Assembly: GCF_000237925.1 (NCBI RefSeq)
Contig: NC_031495.1
Location: 45,366,237-45,430,236 of the forward strand
Direction: 5' to 3'
Source of the DNA: Schistosoma mansoni
Lineage: Eukaryota > Platyhelminthes > Trematoda > Strigeidida > Schistosomatidae
DNA: 64,000 nucleotides
The position numbers and the translations under genes are program-made. The notes beneath the pieces were generated by a model. That model was not told where the DNA came from and did not search any database. It saw only the letters and a list, made by a program, of their open reading frames with translations. Shown here in pieces: positions 11,485 through 22,389 of this stretch (its first letter is position 1; each line of letters starts with the position of its first letter).

Positions 11485-12105
11485 GAAACAGTTTACCAGT
11501 CGTAGTTTTTAATCTTGTGGGGTTGTAATATGGTGGTTGTAGACTGGCAAAAATTTAAGGACGGATTAATTGAAAGACTCATTGAAACAAAGTTTGAGCG
11601 ACAATAGATGTACCCTTGTTTAATGCGTAAAGGAGGTAAAAGGCTGTGACTCCGAATAGGCGTTATCCTTGTTTTATTTCTTTGTGAAAAACATATCTCT
11701 GGTCTTGAGCATATGCCATCACAATAGAATTGATTATAGGACGTTTTTCACCCTTCTGGTTGTTAACGATTACGTCTGCTGCAGCCGGACTGTGTTGGAG
11801 TGATGATATTAATCATTTCAACCGATCGTTATATCTAGGAAAAGGTCGCTTCAGATACCGCTCTGCTAGATTTTGGGAATCATGGTATCAACTCAACCGT
11901 TCTTTGCCGTCATTAAAATAAACAGTCAGCACAATTCTGAAAGTTCTCGTCGAAATCCCGGATAGAATTATTCTTAGGGAATTGTTCAAGTGTTTAGACA
12001 GGAACTTCACACTTTCTACGAAGTAGCATGAATTCAAAATAATAGCTTTCTTTAACGTTATATATTTAGAATGATGTGGGATTCTCAGAGGGTTTCCATG
12101 CTCTG
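11485..12105. other. No recognisable feature
   Basis: Short frames only. It lies between the CR1 5' truncation and the RTE piece. I could not place it. Confidence 0.35.
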
Positions 12106-12109
12106 CCAA

Positions 12110-13200
12110 TGTGTTAATGCTCTAGGAAAACTAGTTTGTCTTGCGATTTCGTAAGTTTCATATGAAAGTTTTCATCACTGATTTCCAAAAGTCCTCTAAC
12201 TAGGCCTCACCAAACTGCTGTCCAATTTAATCGGCATCGTGATCTGGGGTAATTTACTTCTGTAGAGAAATCACCTCTTAGCTAAATGTCGACGGTGTCG
12301 GCATGCTCAGTTCAACGGTCATTGTCTTCATGAACTGATGTTTAACCCTCTCTACCATCAACACCTATCGACGTAGTCGGTCGATGGCATACGTAATGCA
12401 TGTTCTAACCATTCCAGCTGTTAAGGATCCACTAACTCGTTAACTGACATGCCATGCCTAGCTAATACTCTGAGCCTAGCTTCGACACTGGTATCTCGAT
12501 GGTCTCAAAATGCATGAGCAATGGCTTAAAGGTACCAACGATCAAACACTAGTAACTTACAAATCCCCTTTATTTTTATGGGCCACATTTCACAACCATA
12601 TTTTATTTATTTATTTGAACACATAAATATTGCAACAAGGGGACACCAAATATGTATGCGCCACACGAAAAAATTGTCATTTCATTTTAATTGTGTGAGG
12701 GCTATGACACCGCCCGGGTGCCCAAACCTAAGCAGGTGGTTTTCTTAGGGGGCCACACCTCGAGCTTTTGACCTGAATGTCGAATCGACAAGACAGTGAA
12801 GCAACGTTAGGAGATGCAGTCCCACGGTAGCCAGTCGCCAACAATGGGTTCGCCCCCAAATGCTCTGGTACGGCCGAGAGTGGGCAGAGTTCGCTCTCCT
12901 CTCGAAATGCTCTCGCATGGCCACGGAAGTGTTATTTCTAAAAGTGTGTCCATGACAAAGATAAAAATGGAGAAAGCTCACAACCTTGACTAACACCACT
13001 GGGGGTAACCGATTCCGATTAAAGTTCGCCATAAGCTCTGACTCAACTAGTTGTGTCCGAGTAAAAAGGCTGAACAAGGTTAATGTACTTCTTTGGTATG
13101 CCTTTCAGTGACAGACACTTCCACAGAACCTCACGACCAATGGAGTCAACCGCCACCTCAGGGTCAAGGAATACGACTATAGTCGGGAGTCGATAAGTAT
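12110..13200 (-). pseudogene. RTE-like LINE reverse transcriptase, split by repeat C
   Basis: The minus strand at 12925-13200 reads V-F-L-D-P-E-V-A-V-D-S, R-E-V-L-W-K-C-L-S-L-K-G-I-P-K-K-Y and S-G-V-S-Q-G-C-E-L-S-P-F-L-F, matching RT motif A and the GVRQGCPLSPFLF block of RTE-type elements. After a repeat C insertion, 12300-12595 carries the C-terminal R-V-L-A-R-H-G-M-S-V-N-E-L-V and L-E-W-L-E-H-A-L-R-M-P pattern. Several stops and frame changes. The catalytic YADD region would fall where the insertion lies and was not found. Confidence 0.7.
12601..12921. mobile_element. Repeat C copy 2 with inverted 5' end
   Basis: 12601-12850 is the 3' (tail) half of repeat C in minus orientation. It is followed directly, at 12852-12921, by the 5' end of the same repeat in plus orientation (GCCCCCAAATGCTCTGG ... 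CATGGCCA). A 5' end inverted relative to the 3' part is the classic product of twin priming during LINE-driven integration. It sits inside the RTE pseudogene. Confidence 0.75.
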
Positions 13201-13765
13201 TTTCGTGTTACGGGACCTGTCGAAGAGAGAATATTTAGTCTTGACTTTCGGTTATGGTTGTTTACTTCTATCTTACTGTTAATTGGACTTTTGGTTACGT
13301 CTCGTAACGAGTAAATAACAACTTCAGGCTAGTTTCCTAAAAAAATTAGGGAGTCCACCAGGATTTAGAGTAGAGTTTCTCAGCCACTTTTCCCTTTACA
13401 AAAAATTCAGCTCTCACTCATTATAGATTACTGTTGAGGTTAAGTTTCTTTTTCCAACACATGTAGATAATCTAACGCACATATAACTCTGCTCATAGAA
13501 CAGATTTAATTTTGCTCCGCGAGTCTTTCGAAATTCTAGTCAGTCGTAATTTGGTTTCCGTATCTGGTCAAGCTGAAGACAACGTCCTCTTAGCAAAGGG
13601 TATTGTGTAGGATTTATCTAACTAGATGGATTGCCGTTTTCAGCTTTGAATGTAAGGGGTTATGGGTCGTCCTACTGGTAGTCTACCTCCTGAATGTCAT
13701 TTTTAGCAACTGGGTTGTCTAACTCACTTGGTAACAAAAAGTAGATATAACAACTACACAATCCT

Positions 13766-14015
13766 CATTTTTCTTGTCTTCCAAAACAGAAAATTCACGA
13801 GAACACTTCAAAAAAATTCACAAGCCCGCGACAAATAACATGTCAGCTGACTATCGACTTTCCCATCGAATCATCAACGAGTGGAATCCATTGCCTCAGC
13901 ACGTGGTTCAGGCTCCATCCGTCGACTCCTTCAAAAGAAAGTTGGATCAACTGAGAGACCATCATCACCAGGACTAACACAGGCCATCAAGCCTCCTGTC
14001 CTTTCCAAACTGAAA
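13766..14015 (+). pseudogene. CR1-like 3' end, near-identical inverted copy of 9662-9912
   Basis: Encodes the last 67 codons of the same CR1 family as 9662-11480. The predicted residues from S-S-K-T-E-N-S-R to the final D-H-H-H-Q-D are the same in both copies, followed by TAA and a shared ~40 bp 3' tail ending near AAACTGAAACT. It is on the opposite strand, 5'-truncated at about 13766. Confidence 0.85.
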
Positions 14016-14019
14016 CTGT

Positions 14020-15485
14020 TAATGACAACTATATTTGGTCTAAGTCAGTTGGAGGATTTACGAGTGCATGCATACGAAACACATGAGGCATTACGCTCCG
14101 TGCTTTTTATAGTAAGACCTACCTGTTCGGCTCGTATCTTTCTTAATTTCGATCTACACTTATCAATAGTAACCGTTTTGATTCTGTCGAATTAAACAAT
14201 TTACTTAAGGCAATAGCCATTTCCATCTGGGAGCACTCATCAACACATGGTATGTTTAATTTCCGATCGGCATCATTTTTAGGAGTTCCTGTGGTTTTCG
14301 ATTTCCCAATATGTTGGCATTTAAAATAGGTCTTCCTACCCCTCCTCCGTAAACTAAAGCAGTACTGAGTCACGAACCTTTAGGGACTCTTTTCTATTTA
14401 AGTGTTTCTCCATGTTGTTAAATTATCTCTTCATAGTACTTCGATGTGTATCATCTAGGCTCTCAGTAGGTAGATTATAAACACGAAGGCAGTTGAAAAT
14501 AGCTCCTAAAGTAGTAGCTGATAGTATTCAACGAATGAATTCCCTTTCTATTAACTAATAGCGTGAGTTACGGATTTCCTGATTCGTTTTTGTGTCTGAC
14601 AGATGACCACTGAGTACGTGTTCGTGCCCATTATATTTATGTTCTTTGTTGGGTAAAGTTAGGTAGCAATAGATCAGTTAATAATAAAAATAGCTCATTG
14701 GACATATTAACAAAGAAGTTAAAATAAAATAATAGCATAAAAAGTTTATTCTTATTAAAAGTCTAAAAATATAATTGTTGTACACAGTAAATATAGTGGT
14801 ATGCTACTGGTGTGGTTATTTGTTTGACCGTTGTAAAACTGCCACTTATTGCAGCGAAGCAAGGACTGATACCACTCAACGTAGGAAAAAAACAAGAACA
14901 CAAATAAAGATTTATGCACCAACTACAAGTGCACAACTGATTCACAAATTGTCAAAACTACAATATTATGTACGACTGACTGTTGACATTGATTAGTCGA
15001 TACTTTTATGCATGTCTATAATATACAATACTAACAGATTAACTGCTTTAACTAACAAACAACCAAATTGATGAGTTGCATAGTTATTTTTCCGACAATA
15101 GTTGCTTTTAAGATTTAAAAGTTAATTAAGTATGCTATAAAAAACTTGTATTGATCAGTAATTATGAAAGTCGGTTGTATAAAATAAGTTAAATTTTAAA
15201 GACGAATGGGAGTCAGAAAAGACATGTAGGCAAAGATTAGTCGGTTTGTGGTAAAAAAAATCAACAGAGTAAGTGAAAGATGACGGTCTGAAAACGCAAG
15301 AGGTTGCGACTTTCCTGACAAGAGACCTCCGTAGGAATGAAAAGAACTTCTGGAATGCAGAGAAGACCACCTTGAATTCCCACCGGTGAGTTTCTGTCCA
15401 GTTTGTCTACGACTGAATAGAAATTCTCTCGATTTGATGACCCGTATTCGGGAAGTGTATCATTAAGCTTATGAAGCCACTGCTA
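14020..15485. other. No supported gene
   Basis: Frames of 60-104 codons occur here but show no recognisable motif, no conserved partner and no splice context. Some stretches (14150-14400, 15200-15480) look less AT-rich and may be old repeats. Confidence 0.35.
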
Positions 15486-15489
15486 TCTG

Positions 15490-15558
15490 TTTATTTATTT
15501 ATTTATTTAAACACATATATATTGGTACAAAAGGGCACCAGGTACATATGCGCCACAC
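15490..15558 (-). repeat. Repeat C 3'-end fragment
   Basis: (TTTA)n followed by AACACATATATATTGG and GGGCACCAGGTACATATG, the tail end of repeat C, stopping at CGCCACAC. Confidence 0.75.
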
Positions 15559-16052
15559 TATTTGTTTACAACCATCCAGAGTAATGTTCTCAAATCCTTC
15601 TAAAGAAAACGATATCTGCGACTCTCTAAGAACAAGAGTTATTGGTAAGATCTTTCGCATGTGTAAAACTTTTACCAGTCTGAACTTCTAAATATCTACA
15701 TTATTATTGTTGGTTTCTGATCACAAATAAACTTGCCTAATGTATTGATTTATTCAGACCTGTTTTTTGATTGATCACCTAATATTCGTGTTGTTCGGTT
15801 GTACTATTTAAACTTGGATTAATGTTAATTTGGCTATTTATCCTCTGAAGTGGCTTACACTGAGTCACGAAACGTCAGAAAATCTATTTTTTCTACTGAT
15901 TGGGATATTACAAATATATTAATTTATTTATAACAATCTACCCAATGCTCAATTTATTCAAAATTATTAAATCAAAACTTGGTAATGATACTTACCTAAG
16001 GTATCTTTTTGTGGACTATTTTCTTCTAGTGACTAACTGTGTAATCTGATAA

Positions 16053-16473
16053 ATGATTTCTAATAAGATGGGATATCCGCTGGCAGTTATTTCTGGATTT
16101 TGTGCAGCGTGTACCAGTCTATATGGCAAGTTATTGAGCGAGGGGTACATATTAACCAAATTGCTGGCGTGTTTCCCAGATGCAAACAAGAATTTTCTCG
16201 TCTTTTCAAGCTACGGTGGTGCTATTGTCCTAAATGTCGTAATGTGGCTGGCTCTTGTCACCGCACTTAGCATTAGTCAAAAAAGTGTTGCGGCACTGGC
16301 AACAAACACACTGTCGAATTTCGCTTTTTCAGTAAGTCATCATAAACTTGTTTCACGTGACTGTACAGGCAGCTTTTGGTAGGTGTATTTTTCAAGAAGA
16401 ACTGACTGGGAATTGGTTTCTTGGAATGCTTTGCCTGAGCATCGGAATTATTTTTTTGGTTTGTGAAAAGTAA
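16053..16473 (+). CDS. TMEM42-like four-helix membrane protein (2 exons, 127 aa)
   Basis: Exon 1 (16053-16331) ends in phase 0 at GTAAGT; a 37 bp intron (16332-16368) ends in TGTACAG; exon 2 (16369-16473) ends at TAA. The product has four hydrophobic segments (about residues 8-26, 52-70, 77-96 and 108-124), with a G-K-L-L loop after the first and a S-Q-K-S-V-A-A-L-A-T-N-T-L-S-N turn, the layout of TMEM42, a half-size relative of EamA/DMT transporters. Transport activity is not established for that family. A pyrimidine-rich acceptor, TTTTCTTCTAG, lies at 16019-16029, only 23 nt before the ATG, so the mRNA may start by spliced-leader addition or a 5' UTR intron. A second in-frame ATG lies at codon 6. 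Membrane topology and exon structure are seen; the TMEM42 name is inference. Confidence 0.75.
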
Positions 16474-16699
16474 CCAACGACAACGTATGTCTCAGAACAG
16501 AACTACAAGAAAACTTCGTGGTGAAAATCATATTTTATGTACGTTTCATTACAATTAGTCTTTCCACGGCTGTACACTTTGATTACTAATATTAACCTTA
16601 GTGGTGTTTTTTGTATAAAGACTGTGGGCTATTTATCTACTTCGTTAGCATATCGCTGCTGTTTCGTAGAAGAAATTCTCACGAGTACTTCCTTTATAG

Positions 16700-16752
16700 T
16701 TCTTTATTTATTTAAACACATAAATATTGGTACAAAGGGGCACCAGATATAT
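16700..16752 (-). repeat. Repeat C 3'-end fragment
   Basis: TTTATTTATTTAAACACATAAATATTGG-type tail followed by AAGGGGCACCAGATAT. Only the last ~50 bp of the repeat remain. It lies about 230 bp past the TMEM42-like stop codon. Confidence 0.75.
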
Positions 16753-16759
16753 AGTATCA

Positions 16760-18715
16760 CATTCTGTATCCCGAGTTTAAAATTTTGTTCATACTATCAC
16801 AACAAATGATGTTGAATATTTCTTACTACCTTTGAAAAAGCATGCCCATATTTTTATTTCATTTTACTTAGTCTTTATAATGAGATTAAAATGATTTTCA
16901 GATGTATTAAGTCAATTTCTCGTTGGTTAGAGTTGGTTTTCACAGCTTTCGAAAAATTTTTTGACATTGACTTATTTCAAGAAACATCTTGTCACTGATA
17001 TGTATATTTTCCATTTATTTTTTTCCCAAATTCCTTTAATTCCTATTTATCTCTCAGAGGGTTTGTTTTGATTACGTACTGCTAAAGAAATGGTGTTTTT
17101 AGTCCTCGTTTACTAAACTCTGTTGACGTACAGCTACAACTTCATAAATATTTTACTTTTGCCACATTAATTTGACAAAGATTACCTGAGTGCCTAAGTA
17201 GTTTGCCTTGAGCATCTCCAATTGTGAAGATGTACAATATGAACCTCAAAGACTAACTGAGATACATTAATACATACAAACTAAACACACCCACAACTGA
17301 CTGTGGAACTGAGTTATATTGCAGCACAGTTGTTGTAACTAGTAGTAGGGAACGTTGAGTGACAAGGTGTGGACATATTCACTCTTCGTCTTTTCCTACA
17401 TATTTAGTTTTGGAATTGTTTTATACCTTTAATTCCGCGAATGTATTCTTTTACTCTAGATTTATATTCTCTATACCTGGTTTCCTTATATCGTCACTGA
17501 TACTTTTACTACTTTGGTTAACATCTTTATAATTTCATCTTGTCTTACTAATGGTGTACGGAAAATTCATACAGCGTACATCTATGCCAGGCTCTACGTT
17601 GACAATGAATGACCGCCTGCTACTTAGGGAGACCTGTTTATCAACATTTGTAAGCAAAAATAATTACTTCTAGAACAGTAGCATCGTTTCTCTGAATTTT
17701 AGATGCAGTTTCACACCATTGGTTATCCTAAGTACATTAGCTGTTGTCACGCTTACTATTGTTGCAATTACTTACTGATTCTTCCTAGGGCAGTTTTATC
17801 AAGTTAATTTCCCCTCTTATTTACCTTACCGATTACTCAAGTGTTTTTAATTAGTCTATTTCTTGGTCCCACTCCCTTAATGTATAAATGAACCTAGTTT
17901 ATCTAATCTAGGATGGAGAAACTTGAAACCTAAATATCGGCTCAAGTGTGTAATTCCTGTCAACATCAATATCTAACATTTCATATCCAAATTTTATTTC
18001 AAGCATTTGGTCCTTCACACATTAGTAGAACACTTGTAACTAAATGTGTGTTCGTGATGTTATGGCATTTCCAACTATTCATAATTATGTTTGTAGCGGT
18101 TGAGTTGATGATTCCATCGCTGCTCCTATTTGTCTGTACGTTTTACTTTGTAAATTGAAGGCTGTAAAGGTCATAAAGTGCATAACTCTCTTGATCGACA
18201 ATTCATTCTTAATCTAAAGTCATTGCCATGGTTGAGATAACATATTTTTCTACACAAATACTGACCAGAATCTCACTAGAAAGAATCATCACGTGAAAAC
18301 AAATCATTTTCTAGCAGTTATTTATTAGTTGGATCATATTTGAAGGGGGAATATCAGTGTCGGATGATTAGGTAGCACATAAGTCTGAAATTAAGTGAAC
18401 TATGAGTAAAGTGGTCTTGAGAACTATGAAAACACTGTGAAATGAGTGAACTGTTGCCTTTTTTGTACTCATGTCAACTATACTTAAACTCACGCAAAGA
18501 GGATCTCGCTCGAGGTATTGAACCAACTGCAAGCGTCACCTTCATAATGCATGACGGTTCACCAAATGCTCCACGAAGTGCTGTTTAAATGTCCCTACTG
18601 CCAGCAACTAAACAGAAGAGCAATTGAAAGCTGTTTTACATTTCGCTAATCTCCAATGCACTAGTCCACAAAATTGGTAACTTTCTGTGTTCACAGTACA
18701 ACACTGCATTCTCTT
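16760..18715. other. AT-rich, no recognisable feature
   Basis: Downstream flank of the TMEM42-like gene. One 70-codon frame (17946-18158) is hydrophobic by chance of T-rich composition and has no splice or homology support. Confidence 0.4.
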
Positions 18716-18721
18716 ATTACA

Positions 18722-18800
18722 GCGGTGGCTTAGTGGCCAAGACGTGGGACTTTTAACCACTAGACAACAAGTTAGACTTCCACTCTAGTCTGGACGACTG
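18722..18800 (+). repeat. tRNA-like relic, possible SINE
   Basis: GGTGGCTTAGTGGCC resembles a pol III A box, and about 45 bp later AAGTTAGACTTCCACTC resembles a degraded B box. The acceptor-stem ends do not pair well, so it is not a real tRNA. It has no hammerhead and no partner copy in the window. Confidence 0.3.
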
Positions 18801-18959
18801 GGTAGCATTACTAACTGTCACACGCATTGTAGTTCAAAGCCGAATATACACTTTTGTATTTGATGGGTTTCATCAGTTTTCTTTCGATCATGTAGGTGGC
18901 GCTCTTACAAGTTTCTCATGACACAAGACTTAAAATGTCACGGAATCTTGAGGCAAGGG

Positions 18960-19590
18960 GTGTCGTTGGCTTTTTCAAGTAGTAGAAAGTCTCCGGATGA
19001 ACCTAGTAGATGCATATAAGCAACTTACTCTATATCGATCTAATCTTGTCAACTAACCTTTTCGTCTAATAGTAAGAACCGTGATTAGTAACCGGCTAAT
19101 GTTAATAAGCTACTAAATACTTAAACTAGTCAAGATGTTTCATTTTAGTCTCGACTGTCAGGTTGGCTTGGATTAATATACATATACTTCTGCGAAGTCT
19201 TGTTGGTCCCAAATTTTAATACAAACCTGTCCTATATCAACGCTAAGTAGACAACTCGTCTTTAATTGTTCTTTATCTCACATGTTTATACGCAAACTAT
19301 CCACCACACCACCCCAGCAACAAATTAGCAGTAGACTAAGACAAACTTAATAAGTGATGAAGGTTACGAATCTGGCCACCCAAGAAAGGAGTAGAGACAA
19401 TACCGCTTTTTGCCCAAACCTAGGGGCTAATTAGACCTCAAGGTTAAAAAAAACGCATACCAGCTAATAAATAACTCAAATTTAAGTTGGAAAATACAGC
19501 AGGGAAATTTTTGCAATACAAACATTAGGTTTCTGACTTTGCTTTTCTTACGGATGAGAAACTTGATGATATATGTACAATTAAAGACAA
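18960..19590. other. No recognisable feature (RPB8 3' flank)
   Basis: AT-rich sequence. The right part would be the 3' UTR of the minus-strand RPB8 gene; I do not see a canonical AATAAA on the minus strand close to the stop. Confidence 0.4.
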
Positions 19591-19598
19591 CAATGAAT

Positions 19599-20069
19599 TC
19601 AAAATGCCAACTTTTTTATCATTAAATACAAGTGTTTCCCGACTCGGAAACCTTGCAAATTACTGGCATCTCCTGTCAGTTGCATGAGTAATCCACCAAA
19701 GGATACATAACATGACAATCTACTTGCATCAACTCCACTATCTTGGGTTTCTATCCGATAAATCTTCCCGTAACAAACATAATCGAACTCCGCCATCTTG
19801 CTGTTCGCTAGTTTCTCATCAGTCTCATCTGCTGCATCGTCTTCATCATCATCGTCAGCATCCGTCCCAAGTTCATTCAACAATGTTTTGGTAAGCACCA
19901 TTCGAAACTTGTCACCCTTTGAAAGACCATATATTAAGGCATGAATATCTAAAATCAATCCCATTTTGAAAGATTCACTTTCACAAAACAATCTTGACAC
20001 TTTGTCAAACTTTTTTCCGTCCTTATCAACATCTTTTACGTCGAAAATATCCTCTAAAAGAGCAGACAT
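19599..20069 (-). CDS. POLR2H: RNA polymerase I/II/III shared subunit RPB8 (RPABC3)
   Basis: A single 156-aa frame with the family's hallmarks in order: F-D-V-K-D-V-D-K-D-G-K-K-F-D-K-V-S-R near the start, C-E-S-E-S-F-K-M, G-D-K-F-R-M-V, then an acidic linker (D-A-D-D-D-D-E-D-D-A-A-D-E), and the C-terminal M-A-E-F-D-Y-V-C-Y-G-K-I-Y-R, S-C-Y-V-S-F-G-G-L-L-M-Q-L-T-G-D and final M-I-K-K-L-A-F. RPB8 is an OB-fold subunit shared by all three nuclear RNA polymerases. Typical length is about 150 aa, so this copy is full length. It starts at a real ATG (20067-20069) and has no intron, unusual for this window, so a retrocopy should be considered, although the frame is perfectly intact. The acidic run is encoded by a (CAT/CTC)-type low-complexity stretch. 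Confidence 0.96.
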   Translation of the reverse strand: MSALLEDIFDVKDVDKDGKKFDKVSRLFCESESFKMGLILDIHALIYGLSKGDKFRMVLTKTLLNELGTDADDDDEDDAADETDEKLANSKMAEFDYVCYGKIYRIETQDSGVDASRLSCYVSFGGLLMQLTGDASNLQGFRVGKHLYLMIKKLAF

Positions 20070-20286
20070 ACAAGCCAGGCAATAACACTCCCAGAAGGCT
20101 ATTGGTAACTATCAAGGTCAAAGATCAAAAACGTGCTTTTCAATAATGTGACCACTGATCATTCAACCAGCAATCACATGAGAGGAATGATATTCCTTTA
20201 TATGCAAAAAACGGTGTAGTAAGATGAATAAGCTTATGATGTTTGTTATATTTTGATCGAGGGTGGGGGGATAGTCTTATACTTAA

Positions 20287-21670
20287 ATACTTTGGGTGTC
20301 TGTTCCGTCATAGTGAAAAATCAAGTATTATAATGAACGAAAGATAAATAATTGAAATATATCCGAAAACTCGAAGAAAAATATCACAATATGTAGAAGT
20401 CAAATAACGCAAAATAATGAATTATTAAGTTCCAAAAAGGAACAGACTCACAGTTTGTCGTTTGGTGTGCCAGATCACGTCGGTCTCACCACTTGAGATA
20501 CCATCAGTATTCTAATTTGACAACTCCTTACCAGAAACACCTTCCATAATCAAATCGCGCCCACCTAGTTAAGATCATAAGTCAGAAGCGAGGAGGTTGG
20601 AAGATATATTTCATGGGTTATTAATATATCGAGAAATTACTGATCTAATCTGGCTAATGATCGTAATAGATGTTTCACACGCCGTTCTGTAACGTAATCT
20701 GATACGGATACATGCCCGATCGCATCAGCATCCAATGTCGAACACTTATAGAGCTATTGATTTTGGGGATTTATTTACAGCTATAAACTCATGTAACTTG
20801 GGTGTCTGTTCCGTCACGGTGAAATATCAAGTACGAGAATGAACGAGGTGATGATGCAACGGATATTCTAGTTTTACAACTAGTTACCAGTAGCACCTTC
20901 TAAATTTGATCGTTCCCAGTCAGATAGAAATCAGAAGTCAGACGAGAAGAGGCAGGAAAGATATATTTGATTCGTTACCAATATATCGAGGACCTTTTCT
21001 ATAAGCTGGCTAATGAAACGTAGGAGCTGTGTCCCACGCCGTGTTGAAACGTGATCTGGTACGGATGCATGACCGAAAGCCTTCAGCTAAACAAGTCCAC
21101 TTAAACAACGTGGTCAGCATCCAATGTCGAACACTTAATGAACTATTGATTTTGGGGAATTATTTACAGCTACAGAGGAAATATATCCCAAAACTCGAAA
21201 AAAATACCAAAATATATAAAAATTAGAATATAGCAATGACTTATAAAATTATAAAAAGAAACGGACTCACAGTTTGTAAGTTGATGTATCAAATCATGTT
21301 AAGCTCATCAATGAAGATGCCACAGGTATTCAGAGTTTGATAACGCTTTTACCAGTAACACCTATTATGAATCGCACCCACCAAGTCAAATCAAAAGTCA
21401 TAAGCGAGGAGATTCGAAGATATATTTGATAGGTATATATATTGATAATATCGTGAATCAACTGATCTAATCTAGCTAGCGATTGGAGGGAATGTTGAGC
21501 ACGACGTTCATACTCATAATCTGGTGTAGATGCATGACCGAGCGCCTTCAGCTAGGTGATCCCACTAAAACTAATGCGGTCAGCATCCAGTGTCGTAAAC
21601 TTACAGAACTACTTATTTTTTGGATTTATTTACCGCTACACTACTATGGGGCTTTGACTCGTATTACACC
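20287..21670. repeat. Three diverged tandem units of ~0.4-0.5 kb
   Basis: Shared anchors recur in the same order: TTGGGTGTCTGTTCCGTCA (20288, 20799), GACTCACAGTTTGT (about 20446, 21265), AGATATATTT-AT near 20603, 20959 and 21418, and CAGCATCCAATGTCG-type near 20727, 21115 and 21578. Unit 2 lacks an internal ~190 bp and unit 3 starts inside the unit. Further weak similarity (GCGGTCAGCATCTAACGCGG) appears at 21897. No coding capacity is shared. Confidence 0.7.
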
Positions 21671-21689
21671 AGGAATTAAGTTTTCATAA

Positions 21690-22385
21690 GAGGAAGTCAT
21701 CTACTGCACATTCTGGACTGAGGTATACTACAACTAATTCATTATTTGCCGTTTACATTTCAGCCTGCAGTGCACCAGTTCGCATGTTCCTGTGTAGACC
21801 ATCAACGTTGATGATCTTTGTCAAATGATTGGAGGCCTACTCGAGTTAGACGGCAACGGTGTAACGAACAAGCTAACTTCGAAGTCACACCTCGCGGTCA
21901 GCATCTAACGCGGAATTCCCTGTTCGAATTAATAAAGTGCTATGTCTGCTTTGAAGACTGTATAACACAAAGAGCGTGATTACGTGAATATATTAGTAAG
22001 AATGAGTACAGAGATTCTAATGAGACCACCACCGCATGAGCCAGTCCATGGCGTATGGCTAACTGATGCGCGTTCTTGATCTTGACTTTAACAGGGATCG
22101 ATGATCTGTTCGATATTCAGTGACCCCACTCCCGGATGATTCGGCTATGGCTGCCACTGTCTCAACATCTCGTATAGTATTATCTTGTATGCAAGAATGA
22201 TATTGACCTCCCGTCCCCTATGGTTTAGTCTATCAGCCCTACTGGATAAAGAAACAGTCAACTAAATGTCATTATCAAACATTTCTGACTTAACCATGTT
22301 TCTGAGAGAGCGATGACATCCTGGTTTTCTATATCCACCGTTGTCTTGAACACTGCCATTTTGTTTTGTAGTCTGCGAGCACACC
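21690..22385. other. Non-coding, repeat-like, unplaced
   Basis: Less AT-rich than its surroundings and continuous with repeat sequence on both sides. No frame or motif I can name. Confidence 0.35.
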
Positions 22386-22389
22386 TTTA

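Noticed and set aside
15850-15900. CTGAAG...CACGAAACGTCAG, hammerhead-like order
   Set aside because: The CUGANGA box is broken, and helices I and II do not pair; not counted as a ribozyme.
17946-18158. Hydrophobic 70-codon frame
   Set aside because: T-rich sequence gives hydrophobic codons by default; no homology or exon borders.
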